A stretch of 64,000 nt of DNA, taken from positions 216,543-280,542 of the forward strand of contig NZ_FOAZ01000012.1 of NCBI RefSeq assembly GCF_900109465.1, given 5' to 3'. A program made the translations under genes and the position numbers. The notes under the pieces are model-generated. The model saw only the letters and a program-made list of their open reading frames with translations. It was not told the DNA's origin and searched no databases. Position 1 is the stretch's first letter. Every line of letters begins with the position of its first letter. The DNA is from Streptacidiphilus jiangxiensis. Lineage in GTDB: Bacteria; Actinomycetota; Actinomycetes; Streptomycetales; Streptomycetaceae. Positions 55,343-63,275 of the stretch are shown in pieces.

Positions 55343-57615
55343 TTCGACTCCCCCACGGGCTCGGACACGGGCTCGGACAGGCGCTCGGACGCGGGCCCGG
55401 ACACGGGCTCGGACAGGCGCCCGGACGCGGGCCCGGACGGCAGCGGCTCGACGCGGACGGCGCAGACCTTGAACTCGGGCATCTTCGAGGTCGGGTCCAG
55501 CGCCGGGTTGGTGAGCGTGTTGGCCCGGCCGGTGCCGGCCCAGTGGAACGGCATGAAGACCGTGTCCGGCCGGATCGTGTCCGTGATCCGCGCCGGGGCG
55601 ACCACCCGGCCGCGCCGGGAGACCACCGCCAGCGGATCCCCCTCCGCGACCCCGAGGCGTGCCGCGAGCCGCGGGTGCAGCTCCACGAACGGCCCCGGAG
55701 CGGCGGCGTTCAGCTCGGCGACGCGGCGCGTCTGCGCGCCGCTCTGGTACTGCGCCAGCACCCGTCCCGTGGTCAGGTACAGCGGATACTCCGCGTCCGG
55801 CTCCTCGGCCGCCGGACGGTGGCTGACCGGCGCGAACCGGGCCCGGCCGTCCGGGGTGGCGAAGCCGTCCAGGAAGAGCCGCGGCGTGCCGGGGTGGTCC
55901 TTCGCCGGGCAGGGCCAGAAGACACCGTCCTCGGCGGCGATCCGCTCGTAGCTGATCCCTGCGTAGTCCGCCTGTCCGCCCGCCGAGGCCCGACACAGCT
56001 CCGCGAAGACCGTCTCGGGGTCCGTGTCGAAGCCGCCCTCCCCGCCGCGGCCCGTCGCCCCCAGCCGCTGCGCGAGCTCCCCCAGCACCCACAGGTCGCT
56101 GCGGACCCCCTCGGGCGCCTGCGTGGCCCGGCGACGCAGGAGGACCCTGCCCTCCAGGTTGGTCATGGTGCCGGTCTCCTCGGCCCACTGCGTGCTCGGC
56201 AGCACCACGTCCGCGAGCTGCGCCGTCTCGGAGAGCACCAGGTCGGAGACGACCAGCAGCTCCAGCGAACGCAGCCGCTCCACGACCCGCCCGGCGCGCG
56301 GCGCCGAGACGACCGGGTTCGACCCCATCAGCAGCAGCGCGTGCACGCCCTCCGGCCCGTCGGCGCCCAGGCTGTCCAGCAGCTCGTAGGCGGAGCGGCC
56401 GCTGCGCGGCAGCGCGTCGGGCTCCACGCCCCAGACCGCGGCCACGTGCGTGCGGGCGGCCGGGTCCTCGATCGAGCGGTAGCCGGGCAGCTGGTCCGCC
56501 TTCTGGCCGTGCTCCCGTCCTCCCTGCCCGTTGCCCTGGCCCGTGAGGCAGCCGTAACCCGAGTGCAGCCGGCCCGCCTTGCCGGACGCCAGGCAGAGGT
56601 TGATCCAGGCGCCGACCGTGTCGGTCCCCTTGCTCTGCTGCTCCGGACCGCGCGCCGTCAGCACCATGCCGGTACGGGCTCGGCCGAAGTGGTGGGCCGC
56701 CTCCCGCAGCCGGGCCACCGGCACGCCGGTGATCCGCTCCACCCGCTCCGGCCAGTGCGCCATCGCCGCGGCCCGCGCCTGCTCGAAGCCGCTGGTGCGC
56801 TCCGCGACGAAGTCCGCGTCGACCATGCCGTCGGCGACCAGCAGGTGCAGCAGGCCCAGCGCCAACGCCAGGTCCGTGCCCGGCAACGGCTGCAGGTGCA
56901 GGTCGGCCTGCTCGGCGGTGCGGGTGCGGCGCGGGTCGACGACGATCAACGTGCCGCCGTTCTCCCGCATTTCGCGGAAGTAGCGGAGCGCCGGCGGCAT
57001 CGTCTCGGCCGGGTTGGCGCCGACCAGGATCAGGCAGTCGGTCTTCGGGATGTCCGCGAGCGGGAACGGCAGGCCGCGGTCCACACCGAAGGCGAGCTTT
57101 CCGGCGGCCGCCGCCGAGGACATGCAGAACCGGCCGTTGTAGTCGATCGTCGCGGTCCGCAGCGCGATCCGCGCGAACTTGCCGAGCTGGTAGGCCTTCT
57201 CGTTGGTCAGCCCGCCGCCGCCGAAGACACCCACCGCGTCCGCGCCGTACGCGTCGCGCACGGCCGCGAGACCGCCCGCCGCCCGGTCCAGCGCCTCCGT
57301 CCAGCTCGCCGCCCGCAGCTCACCTCGCGTGCCGTCCCGGCGGACGTCCCGGACGAGCGGCGTGGTGAGCCGCGCGCCGGGCGCCAGCAGCGCCGCCGCG
57401 TTCTGCCCCTTGCCGCACAGCGCGCCGCGGTTGACGGGGAAGTCCTCCCGGCCGCTCACCTCCACCGGCACCGGCCCGCCGGCGACCGGCACGAGCCGCA
57501 TGCCGCACTGCAGCGAGCAGTACGGGCAGTGCGTCGCGGTCGTCACGGTCCTCGCGGTAGTCGCGGTCGTCGCGGTCGTCGCGGTCGTCGCGCCGGTGAG
57601 GGTGGTGGGCGTCAT
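55339..57615 (-). CDS. nasA: Assimilatory nitrate reductase, catalytic Mo-bis-MGD subunit
   Basis: 758 residues, molybdopterin oxidoreductase. The [4Fe-4S] motif is HCPYCSLQCGMRL with the fourth Cys in GALCGKG; FCMSSAAAAGKLAFGVDRG is the Mo/Ser-Cys region; the molydopterin-dinucleotide-binding domain is at the C-terminus (HPRLAARLGVAEGDPLAVVSRRGRV). It reduces nitrate to nitrite. The N-terminus (Thr-Ala repeats, 57554-57589) and the C-terminus (12-residue duplicated Ser/Pro/Glu units, 55362-55433) are tandem-repeat expansions. First gene of the operon; promoter region is 57616-57806. Confidence 0.94.
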   Translation of the reverse strand: MTPTTLTGATTATTATTATTARTVTTATHCPYCSLQCGMRLVPVAGGPVPVEVSGREDFPVNRGALCGKGQNAAALLAPGARLTTPLVRDVRRDGTRGELRAASWTEALDRAAGGLAAVRDAYGADAVGVFGGGGLTNEKAYQLGKFARIALRTATIDYNGRFCMSSAAAAGKLAFGVDRGLPFPLADIPKTDCLILVGANPAETMPPALRYFREMRENGGTLIVVDPRRTRTAEQADLHLQPLPGTDLALALGLLHLLVADGMVDADFVAERTSGFEQARAAAMAHWPERVERITGVPVARLREAAHHFGRARTGMVLTARGPEQQSKGTDTVGAWINLCLASGKAGRLHSGYGCLTGQGNGQGGREHGQKADQLPGYRSIEDPAARTHVAAVWGVEPDALPRSGRSAYELLDSLGADGPEGVHALLLMGSNPVVSAPRAGRVVERLRSLELLVVSDLVLSETAQLADVVLPSTQWAEETGTMTNLEGRVLLRRRATQAPEGVRSDLWVLGELAQRLGATGRGGEGGFDTDPETVFAELCRASAGGQADYAGISYERIAAEDGVFWPCPAKDHPGTPRLFLDGFATPDGRARFAPVSHRPAAEEPDAEYPLYLTTGRVLAQYQSGAQTRRVAELNAAAPGPFVELHPRLAARLGVAEGDPLAVVSRRGRVVAPARITDTIRPDTVFMPFHWAGTGRANTLTNPALDPTSKMPEFKVCAVRVEPLPSGPASGRLSEPVSGPASERLSEPVSEPVGESK
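55362..55433 (-). repeat. nasA: Two 36-bp tandem repeats at the nasA C-terminus
   Basis: 55362-55397 and 55398-55433 differ at a single base. They encode two 12-residue units rich in Ser, Pro and Glu, followed by a short shared tail. Confidence 0.85.
57554..57589 (-). repeat. nasA: Four 9-bp tandem repeats at the nasA N-terminus
   Basis: GCGGTCGTC (first copy GCGGTAGTC) occurs at 57554, 57563, 57572 and 57581 and encodes the Thr-Ala-Thr repeats just before the iron-sulfur motif. Confidence 0.85.
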
Positions 57616-57806
57616 GGCATCGACGATGTCCGTCGGGCGTTACGCGGCCTTGTCCCGTGTGTTGCACCGGGGGTACACCTCCCTCACGCCGCCTCGGGGA
57701 CGGGGTGGGTCCGCGGACACGTGCCGTAACACGAGCGGGCGTTTCGTTGACGCGCACGTGATCACCGAGCAACCTCCCGGTAACCGGCGGCAGTGAACCT
57801 GCGTCC
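57616..57806. promoter_or_regulatory. Divergent promoter region of nasA and nnaR
   Basis: 191 bp containing the promoters of the leftward nitrate operon and the rightward nnaR-chelatase pair. Streptomyces nitrate genes are usually under GlnR and NnaR, so binding sites are expected here. I looked for GlnR-type GTnAC-N6-GnAAC pairs and found no convincing match; single half-site-like words GTAAC and GTTAC occur near 57726 and 57780. Confidence 0.5.
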
Positions 57807-58979
57807 ATGGGCACCTCAGACACTTCCGACTCCCCTGGGAGCGGCTCCCCCGAGGGCGGCACCCACGGGGGTGCGCTCCTCCCGCTGACCGGGTTCACCG
57901 TCGGCGTCACCGCCGCGCGGCGCCGTGACGAACTCGTCGCGCTGCTCACCCGGCGCGGGGCTCGGGTCGTCGAGGCGCCGACGCTGCGCATCCTCCCGCT
58001 CGAGGACGACCTCGCGCTGCGCCGGGCCACCGAGCTGTGCCTGCAGGCGCCGCTGGACTACGTCGTGGCGACCACCGGCGTGGGCTGGCGCGGGTGGATG
58101 AGCGCCGCCGACGGCTGGGGCCGGGGCGCCGAGCTGGCCGCCGCCTGCCGGGACGCGGTCGTGCTCACCCGCGGCCCCAAGGCCACGGGCGCCGTGCGCG
58201 CGAGCGGCCTGGACGAGACCTGGTCGCCCGGCAGCGAGGCGACGGACGAGCTGCTCACCTGGCTGCTGGCCCGCCCGCTGGACGGTCGGCGCGTCGCGGT
58301 GCAGGAGCACGGCATCCCGCTCACCGCCTTCGCCGCCGCCCTGCGCGAGCGCGGCGCCGAGGTGATCTCGGTGCCCGTCTACCGCTGGGCACCACCCGAG
58401 GACCCTGCTCCGGTCAGACGCCTGGTCGAGCAGACCGCACGGCGCGAGCTGCACGCGCTCACCTTCACCAGCGCGCCCGCGATCACCGCCTTCCTGGCCA
58501 CCGCGGCCGCCGACGGCCTGGACGGCCCGGTGCTGGAGGCGCTGCGCGGCGAGATCCTCTCCGTCTGCGTCGGCCCCGTCTGCGCCCGCCCGCTCGTCGA
58601 GGCGGGCATCCCCGTCGTCTGGCCGGACCGCGGCCGCCTCGGCTCGCTGGTCCGCACCCTGACCGAGGTGCTCCCTGCCCGCAGCCGGCAGACCCTCCGG
58701 GTGGCCGACCGCGAGCTGGTGCTGCAGGGCAGCGCCCTCCTGGTCGACGGCGAGAGCTACTGGCTCTCCCCGAAGGGCGCCACGCTGCTGCGGGCGCTGG
58801 CCGAGAACCCCGGCTGGGTGCTCAGCCGCGCCGAGCTGCTGCGCCGCGCCTGGGCGGACTCCGACGCCGACGAGCACGCCGTCGAGGCGGCGATCGCCCG
58901 GCTGCGGCAGTCCCTGGGCCGCCACAGCGACCTGGTCCGCACCGTCCCGAAGCGCGGGTACCGACTGGCGGCCGTGTGA
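57807..58979 (+). CDS. nnaR: NnaR-type nitrate regulator (HemD-like domain plus winged helix)
   Basis: 390 residues. About 20-275 is a uroporphyrinogen-III synthase-like fold (LTGFTVGVTAARRRDELVALLTRRGARVVEAPTLRILPL, VATTGVGWRGW, LTFTSAPAITAFL). About 285-390 is an OmpR-type winged helix (VADRELVLQGSALLVDGESYWLSPKGATLLRALAENPGWVLSRAELLRRAW, GRHSDLVRTVPKRGYRL). NnaR of Streptomyces coelicolor and its mycobacterial homologue have this architecture and act with GlnR on nitrate/nitrite genes. Location divergent to nasA fits. HemD activity may be lost; a role as sensor is inferred. Confidence 0.92.
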   Translation: MGTSDTSDSPGSGSPEGGTHGGALLPLTGFTVGVTAARRRDELVALLTRRGARVVEAPTLRILPLEDDLALRRATELCLQAPLDYVVATTGVGWRGWMSAADGWGRGAELAAACRDAVVLTRGPKATGAVRASGLDETWSPGSEATDELLTWLLARPLDGRRVAVQEHGIPLTAFAAALRERGAEVISVPVYRWAPPEDPAPVRRLVEQTARRELHALTFTSAPAITAFLATAAADGLDGPVLEALRGEILSVCVGPVCARPLVEAGIPVVWPDRGRLGSLVRTLTEVLPARSRQTLRVADRELVLQGSALLVDGESYWLSPKGATLLRALAENPGWVLSRAELLRRAWADSDADEHAVEAAIARLRQSLGRHSDLVRTVPKRGYRLAAV

Positions 58980-59794
58980 CGGGCCGCCGAGCACCGGACT
59001 CCGGCCCGCCCACCCTGCTGGCCGTCGCCCACGGCACCCGGGAGGCCGACGGGGTCGCAACGACCGAGGCGCTGGTGGCACGGGTCCGGGCGCTCCGACC
59101 CGAACTGCGCGTCGAGAGGTGCTTCCTCGACCTGGTCTCGCCCTCGCTGCCCCAGGCGCTGACCGGGCTGCGCGGGGAGGTGGTGCTGGTGCCGCTGCTG
59201 CTCGGCGCCGGCTACCACGTCCGCGTCGACATCCCCGCCGCCCTGGCCGACGCCCCCCACCTGCGGGCCCGGGTAGCCCGGGCGCTGGGTCCCGACCCGC
59301 TGCTGGCCGAGGCACTCGCGGACCGGCTCGACGAGGCCGGCTGGCCCAAGGAGGCCGGCTGCCCCGGGGAGGCCGGCCGCCCCGGGCCGGGTGCCGGTGC
59401 GCTCGTGCTGGCCGCGGCCGGATCGACGGACCCCGCCGCCAACGCCGGCACCGCAGCCATGGCGGAGCTGCTGCGGCGCCGACTCCCCGGGCTGCCCGCG
59501 GTGGTCCCGGCCTACCTGTGCGCCGCCGGACCGACCCCGGCCGAGGCGGTGGCCGCACTCCACGCGGAGGGGCACCGGCGGGTGGCCGTCGCCTCCTACC
59601 TGCTCGGCCCGGGGTTCTTCGCGCGCCGTGCGTCCGCCGCGGGCGCCTGCCTCACCTCGGCCCCGCTGGGCCCACACGACGCGCTCGCCCGTCTCGTGAC
59701 GCTCCGCTACGACGAAGCTCTCGGCGACCGGCGCAACGGCCCGCCCGAGGGGCGTACGGGAGCACGCTCGGGGCGCATGCTCACGCCGGGGTGA
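58976..59794 (+). CDS. CbiX/SirB-type sirohydrochlorin chelatase
   Basis: 272 residues, two CbiX-like halves: LLAVAHGTREADGVATTEALVARV (metal-binding His) and LVLAAAGSTDPAANAGTAAMAELLRRRLPGLPAVVPAYLCAAGPTPAEAV, with VLVPLLLGAGYHVRVDIP as the second His region. It would insert iron into sirohydrochlorin for the siroheme of NirB, or cobalt for cobalamin. GTG 58976 overlaps the nnaR stop. An 18-bp repeat (x3, 59333-59386) encodes EAG-CP-type units in the linker between the halves. Confidence 0.9.
   Translation: MTGRRAPDSGPPTLLAVAHGTREADGVATTEALVARVRALRPELRVERCFLDLVSPSLPQALTGLRGEVVLVPLLLGAGYHVRVDIPAALADAPHLRARVARALGPDPLLAEALADRLDEAGWPKEAGCPGEAGRPGPGAGALVLAAAGSTDPAANAGTAAMAELLRRRLPGLPAVVPAYLCAAGPTPAEAVAALHAEGHRRVAVASYLLGPGFFARRASAAGACLTSAPLGPHDALARLVTLRYDEALGDRRNGPPEGRTGARSGRMLTPG
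59333..59386 (+). repeat. Three 18-bp tandem repeats in the chelatase linker
   Basis: Units at 59333, 59351 and 59369, each starting GAGGCCGG, encode three related six-residue blocks (EAGWPK, EAGCPG, EAGRPG) between the two chelatase halves. The frame is kept. Confidence 0.85.
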
Positions 59795-59947
59795 CCAGGG
59801 GCGCGCGAGTCCGACCCAGGGGTCACCGAGCGTCACAAAGAGCGGTCACGGGCCTGCGTATCGTCCTAACTTCCTTGTCTTAGGCGGCGCTTGAGGGGGC
59901 ATCACTGAGAGAAGCCCCGGAAGCCTGGCACCCGGAGGGAGCCGTCC

Positions 59948-61225
59948 GTGCCCGCAACAGCCATCCCCACCCCCCTGCACCCGCGTCGCCGCGCCACCGA
60001 TGTCGTCATCGTCGGCGCTGGACTGGCCGGACTGACCGCAGCGCGCAGACTCACCGCCTGCGGACTGTCCGTCACCGTCCTGGAGGCAGCCGACCACGTG
60101 GGCGGCCGGATGGCCGGGGAGGAGTACGACGGCTTCCGGCTCGACCACGGCACCCACCTGCTCAACACCGCCTACCCCGAGCTCGCCCGCACCCTCGACC
60201 TCGGCGACCTCGAGCTCCGCCCGCTCAGCCCCGACGTGCTGGTCCACACCGACGGACGCCGCCAGCGCATCGGCGCGCCCTCCCGTCTGCGGGTCGGCCG
60301 CCCCTGGGACAAGGCCCGCCCCGGCGTCAACCTCGCCCGGATCGCCGCCACGCCCGTCGACCGGCTCCTCGCCCGGCCCGAACAGACCACCGCCGAGGCG
60401 CTGACCGGACGCGGCCTCGCCACCGCCACCGTCGACGGGTTCCTGCGCCCGCTGCTCACCGCCCTGCTCGGCGACCCGACTCTGCGCACCAGCAGCCGCG
60501 TCGCCGACCTGGTCCTGCGCAGCTACGCCCGCGGCCGGCTCTGCCTGCCCGCCCAGGGCGTGGGCGCCGTCCCACTGGCGCTCGCCGAACGCCTGCCCGC
60601 CGGCACCGTCCGCGTCGGCGTCCGCGCCACCGCCATCGCCGCCGACGGCGTGGAGACCGAACAGCACGGCCGCTTCGCCGCCCGCGCCGTCGTCGTGGCC
60701 ACCGACGCCCGCTCCGCCACCGAACTACTGCCCGGCCTGCACCAGCCGGAGCACCACCCGGTGACCACCTACTACCACGTCGCCGACGGCAGCCCGCTCG
60801 CCGAACCGCTGCTGCTGCTCGACGCCACCCCCGGCGCGCTCGTCTCCCACACGCTGGTGCTGAGCGAGGTCGACCGCTCCTACGCCCCCAGCGGCGCACT
60901 GATCGCCTCGACCGTGCTCGGCCACCGGGCGGCCGTCCCCGCCGAACCCGCCGTCCGCGCGGCGCTGGCACGCCTCTACGACACCGACACCACCGGCTGG
61001 CACTTCCTGACCGCCCGCCACTTCGCCGAGGCACTGCCCGCGATGCCGCCGCCGCACGTCTTCCGCCGCCCCGTCCGGGTGCTGCGCGGACTGTACGTGT
61101 GCGGCGACCACCGCGACACCAGCTCGGTGCAGGGCGCCCTCGTCTCCGGCCGGCGCGCCGCGGACGCGGTCCTGCGCGACCTCGGCGTCATCCGCCCGGC
61201 CGAGACCGCCGCCCTGGCGGCCTGA
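59948..61225 (+). CDS. FAD-dependent oxidoreductase, phytoene-desaturase/amine-oxidase-like
   Basis: 425 residues. Rossmann FAD motif VVIVGAGLAGLTAARRLTACGLSVTVLEAADHVGGRM near the N-terminus and C-terminal LRGLYVCGDHRDTSSVQGALVSGRRAADAVL (FAD-binding Cys/Gly-Asp) are visible. The layout is that of the amine oxidase/phytoene dehydrogenase superfamily. The substrate is unknown. GTG 59948 has GGAGGG upstream. The 153-bp region before it contains three GTCAC words (59822, 59832, 59845) and a TATCGT near 59859 as possible promoter elements. Confidence 0.85.
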   Translation: MPATAIPTPLHPRRRATDVVIVGAGLAGLTAARRLTACGLSVTVLEAADHVGGRMAGEEYDGFRLDHGTHLLNTAYPELARTLDLGDLELRPLSPDVLVHTDGRRQRIGAPSRLRVGRPWDKARPGVNLARIAATPVDRLLARPEQTTAEALTGRGLATATVDGFLRPLLTALLGDPTLRTSSRVADLVLRSYARGRLCLPAQGVGAVPLALAERLPAGTVRVGVRATAIAADGVETEQHGRFAARAVVVATDARSATELLPGLHQPEHHPVTTYYHVADGSPLAEPLLLLDATPGALVSHTLVLSEVDRSYAPSGALIASTVLGHRAAVPAEPAVRAALARLYDTDTTGWHFLTARHFAEALPAMPPPHVFRRPVRVLRGLYVCGDHRDTSSVQGALVSGRRAADAVLRDLGVIRPAETAALAA

Positions 61226-61253
61226 CCGGCGACCCGTCAGATCGAACGACCCC

Positions 61254-62849
61254 TCAGATCAACCCGGCGGCCCGGGCAGCCTCCTCGAAGGCCCGGACCG
61301 ACGGGTTGCCCCGGTACGGAGCCAACCTGCGGGCGAAATCCCGCAGGTACTCCACCGCCCGCAGCGACCGCATCTCGGTCACCCCGCGCAGCGCCTCCGT
61401 CGCCGCCGCGCACGCCTCGTCGAGCTCGCCGAGGCCGAGCCGGGAGGTGGCCAGCACCACCCGGCAGAAGACCCGGCTGCGCGCGTAGGTCTGCGGCCGG
61501 AGCCGCAGCGACCGCTCCGCGTGCTGCGCCGCGGGCCGCCACTGCTGCAGATCCCGGTAGCAGTGCGCGAACTCGTCGGCCAACTGGGCCTCGTCGAAGA
61601 AGCGGGCCCAGCTCGGCAGTTCGTCACCGCCGTGGGAGGCCTGGAGCGCCCGCTCCGCCCGCACCAGGGCCGCCGTACAGGAACGGGCGTCCCCGAGCAG
61701 CCCGTGCCCACGCGCCTCGGCCGCGTGCATCAGCGCCTGGGCGGCAGCCGGCGCCGTCGACCCGACACCCTGCTGCGCCACTCGTGCGAGCTGCACCGCC
61801 TCGCGCCCGTGCCCCAGGTAGACCGCCTGCCGACTCATCGTCACCAGCACGTAGCCCCCGTACAACCGGTCGTTCGCGGCCTGCGCCAGGCGCAGCGACT
61901 GCACGAAGTACCGCTGCGCCAGCCCGTGCGCACCGATGTCGTACGACGTCCACCCGGCGAGCCGGGTCAGATCGGCCACCGCGCCGAACAGCGCCCGGCC
62001 GATGGCCTCGTTGTAGCGGCCGCGCAGCATCGGCTCGGCCTCGCTCTCCAGGTACCGGATCAGCGCCTGGCGGGCGTGCCCGCCCCCGTAGGCGTTGTCC
62101 AGCGCCCGGAAGAGATCACCGACGGCGCGCATCGCCGCCACGTCACCCCGGCTGACCCGCGGCACCCCGCGCAGCGCTGCGGCCGCCTCCCCGCCCGCGC
62201 CCGCGCCCGCCGCTCCTGCCCCGTCCCGACGGGCCTGCGCCGGGATACCGCCCCGGCCGAGATCCTGCGGCGTCTCCCGGGCCACGCGGTCGTCGGTCCG
62301 GCCGATCAGCCAGTCCCGGCTCGGCACCACCAGGCCCGCCGGCGTGAACGCGATCCGGCGCAGCTCGCTGTGCGCGCCGGTGTCCTTGCGCCACATGCTC
62401 GCCACGATGTCGACGGCCTCGGCGGGGCTCTCCGCGAACTCCAGCCCCGCGTAGACCGGCGCGCACGCGTCCAGGCCCAGGTCCTGCGCCGTCAGCCGAC
62501 GCCCGAGCCGCCTGGTGAACACCTCCGCGATCAGTGCCGGCGTCGCACCGCGCGGCTGCTGGCCACGCAGCCAGCGCGTCACCGAGGTCTTGTCGTAACG
62601 CAGGTCCAGGCCGTGCTCGCTACCGAGCTGGTCCACCCGACGGGCCAGGCCCGCATGCGAGAAGCCGGCCTCCTCGATCAGCGCCGACAGCCGCTGGTTG
62701 TACTGGAGGCGCTCGGCAGCGGCTCCGGCACCGGCGGCCGGGCCGGTGGGTGGTGGCTCCGGCGCGCGGCGCGGTCGGCCCTCGAGTTGGATACGGTCGA
62801 GCGGGGCGCGGTCGAGCTGCGGACGATCGGTCACAGGCCGTTGGGGCAT
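61254..62849 (-). CDS. NsdA-like HTH/TPR regulatory protein
   Basis: 531 residues. An N-terminal low-complexity Pro/Arg region (about 1-45) leads into an HTH-like domain (RLQYNQRLSALIEEAGFSHAGLARRVDQLGSEHGLDLRYDKTSVTRWLRGQQPRG), followed by a long helical TPR-type region (e.g. RYFVQSLRLAQAANDRLYGGYVLVTMSRQAVYLGHGREAVQLARVAQQ). This is the architecture of NsdA and its paralogues, which affect sporulation and antibiotic production in streptomycetes. I prefer ATG 62849 over GTG 62858 because GGAAGG is 10 bp upstream of the ATG but only 1 bp from the GTG. Confidence 0.85.
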   Translation of the reverse strand: MPQRPVTDRPQLDRAPLDRIQLEGRPRRAPEPPPTGPAAGAGAAAERLQYNQRLSALIEEAGFSHAGLARRVDQLGSEHGLDLRYDKTSVTRWLRGQQPRGATPALIAEVFTRRLGRRLTAQDLGLDACAPVYAGLEFAESPAEAVDIVASMWRKDTGAHSELRRIAFTPAGLVVPSRDWLIGRTDDRVARETPQDLGRGGIPAQARRDGAGAAGAGAGGEAAAALRGVPRVSRGDVAAMRAVGDLFRALDNAYGGGHARQALIRYLESEAEPMLRGRYNEAIGRALFGAVADLTRLAGWTSYDIGAHGLAQRYFVQSLRLAQAANDRLYGGYVLVTMSRQAVYLGHGREAVQLARVAQQGVGSTAPAAAQALMHAAEARGHGLLGDARSCTAALVRAERALQASHGGDELPSWARFFDEAQLADEFAHCYRDLQQWRPAAQHAERSLRLRPQTYARSRVFCRVVLATSRLGLGELDEACAAATEALRGVTEMRSLRAVEYLRDFARRLAPYRGNPSVRAFEEAARAAGLI

Positions 62850-63275
62850 CTGGCACACACCTTCCGGGGGCCCGCACCGCGGAACGCCGCGAGCTCCCTA
62901 GGGGAACGGCGTGAATGTAGCGAGCATTTGGCGCGAGCGGCCGATTCCGGGCGGACAATCGTCCGAACGGGTGAAGCCCGTCCCCCCTGCCGGGGACGAT
63001 GCGACCCATGGGGCGACGCACCGGCCTTACGCTCCCGTCACCTTCACGCCGACCGATCCACCATCCCGCGCCCCGACCGATCCACCACCCTGCGCGCCGA
63101 CCGGTCCACCGTCCCGCGTCCCGACCGATCCGCAGGTCGGCCGTCGCCGGCGGCGGGCGCGGGCCGCCCGGGGGCCGACGGTGACCGCCCTGGCTCCGTG
63201 CCCCACAGATCCGCTCCGGTCTGTGGCGGCGGCCCACATGGGAGGCCCCGCCGCCGCGGCCTAGCGTCTGCGGCC
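62850..63275. promoter_or_regulatory. 426-bp divergent region with a 24-bp minisatellite
   Basis: The region between the NsdA-like gene and the SDR gene holds both promoters and a tandem repeat at 63050-63136 (see separate entry). Open frames cross it on both strands but encode only Pro/Thr or Trp/Gly/Arg repeats, so I do not call a gene. Confidence 0.6.
63050..63136. repeat. 24-bp tandem repeat (three full copies plus a partial)
   Basis: Copies start at 63050, 63074 and 63098, each beginning CGACCGATCCACC or CGACCGGTCCACC and differing at a few bases; a partial fourth copy starts at 63122 with CGACCGATCC. It lies 140 bp upstream of the SDR start. Confidence 0.88.

Noticed and set aside
57616..57806. 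GlnR boxes in front of nasA/nnaR
   Set aside because: Expected from biology, but only single half-site-like words (GTAAC, GTTAC) are present without the required second half-site at 6-bp spacing.
63050..63136. CRISPR-like array
   Set aside because: The 24-bp units are directly tandem with no unique spacers and no cas genes nearby; it is a minisatellite.
62911..63264. Plus-strand frame with PTDPP repeats in the SDR upstream region
   Set aside because: The repeats come from the minisatellite; there is no Shine-Dalgarno or family, and it ends just before the SDR start.
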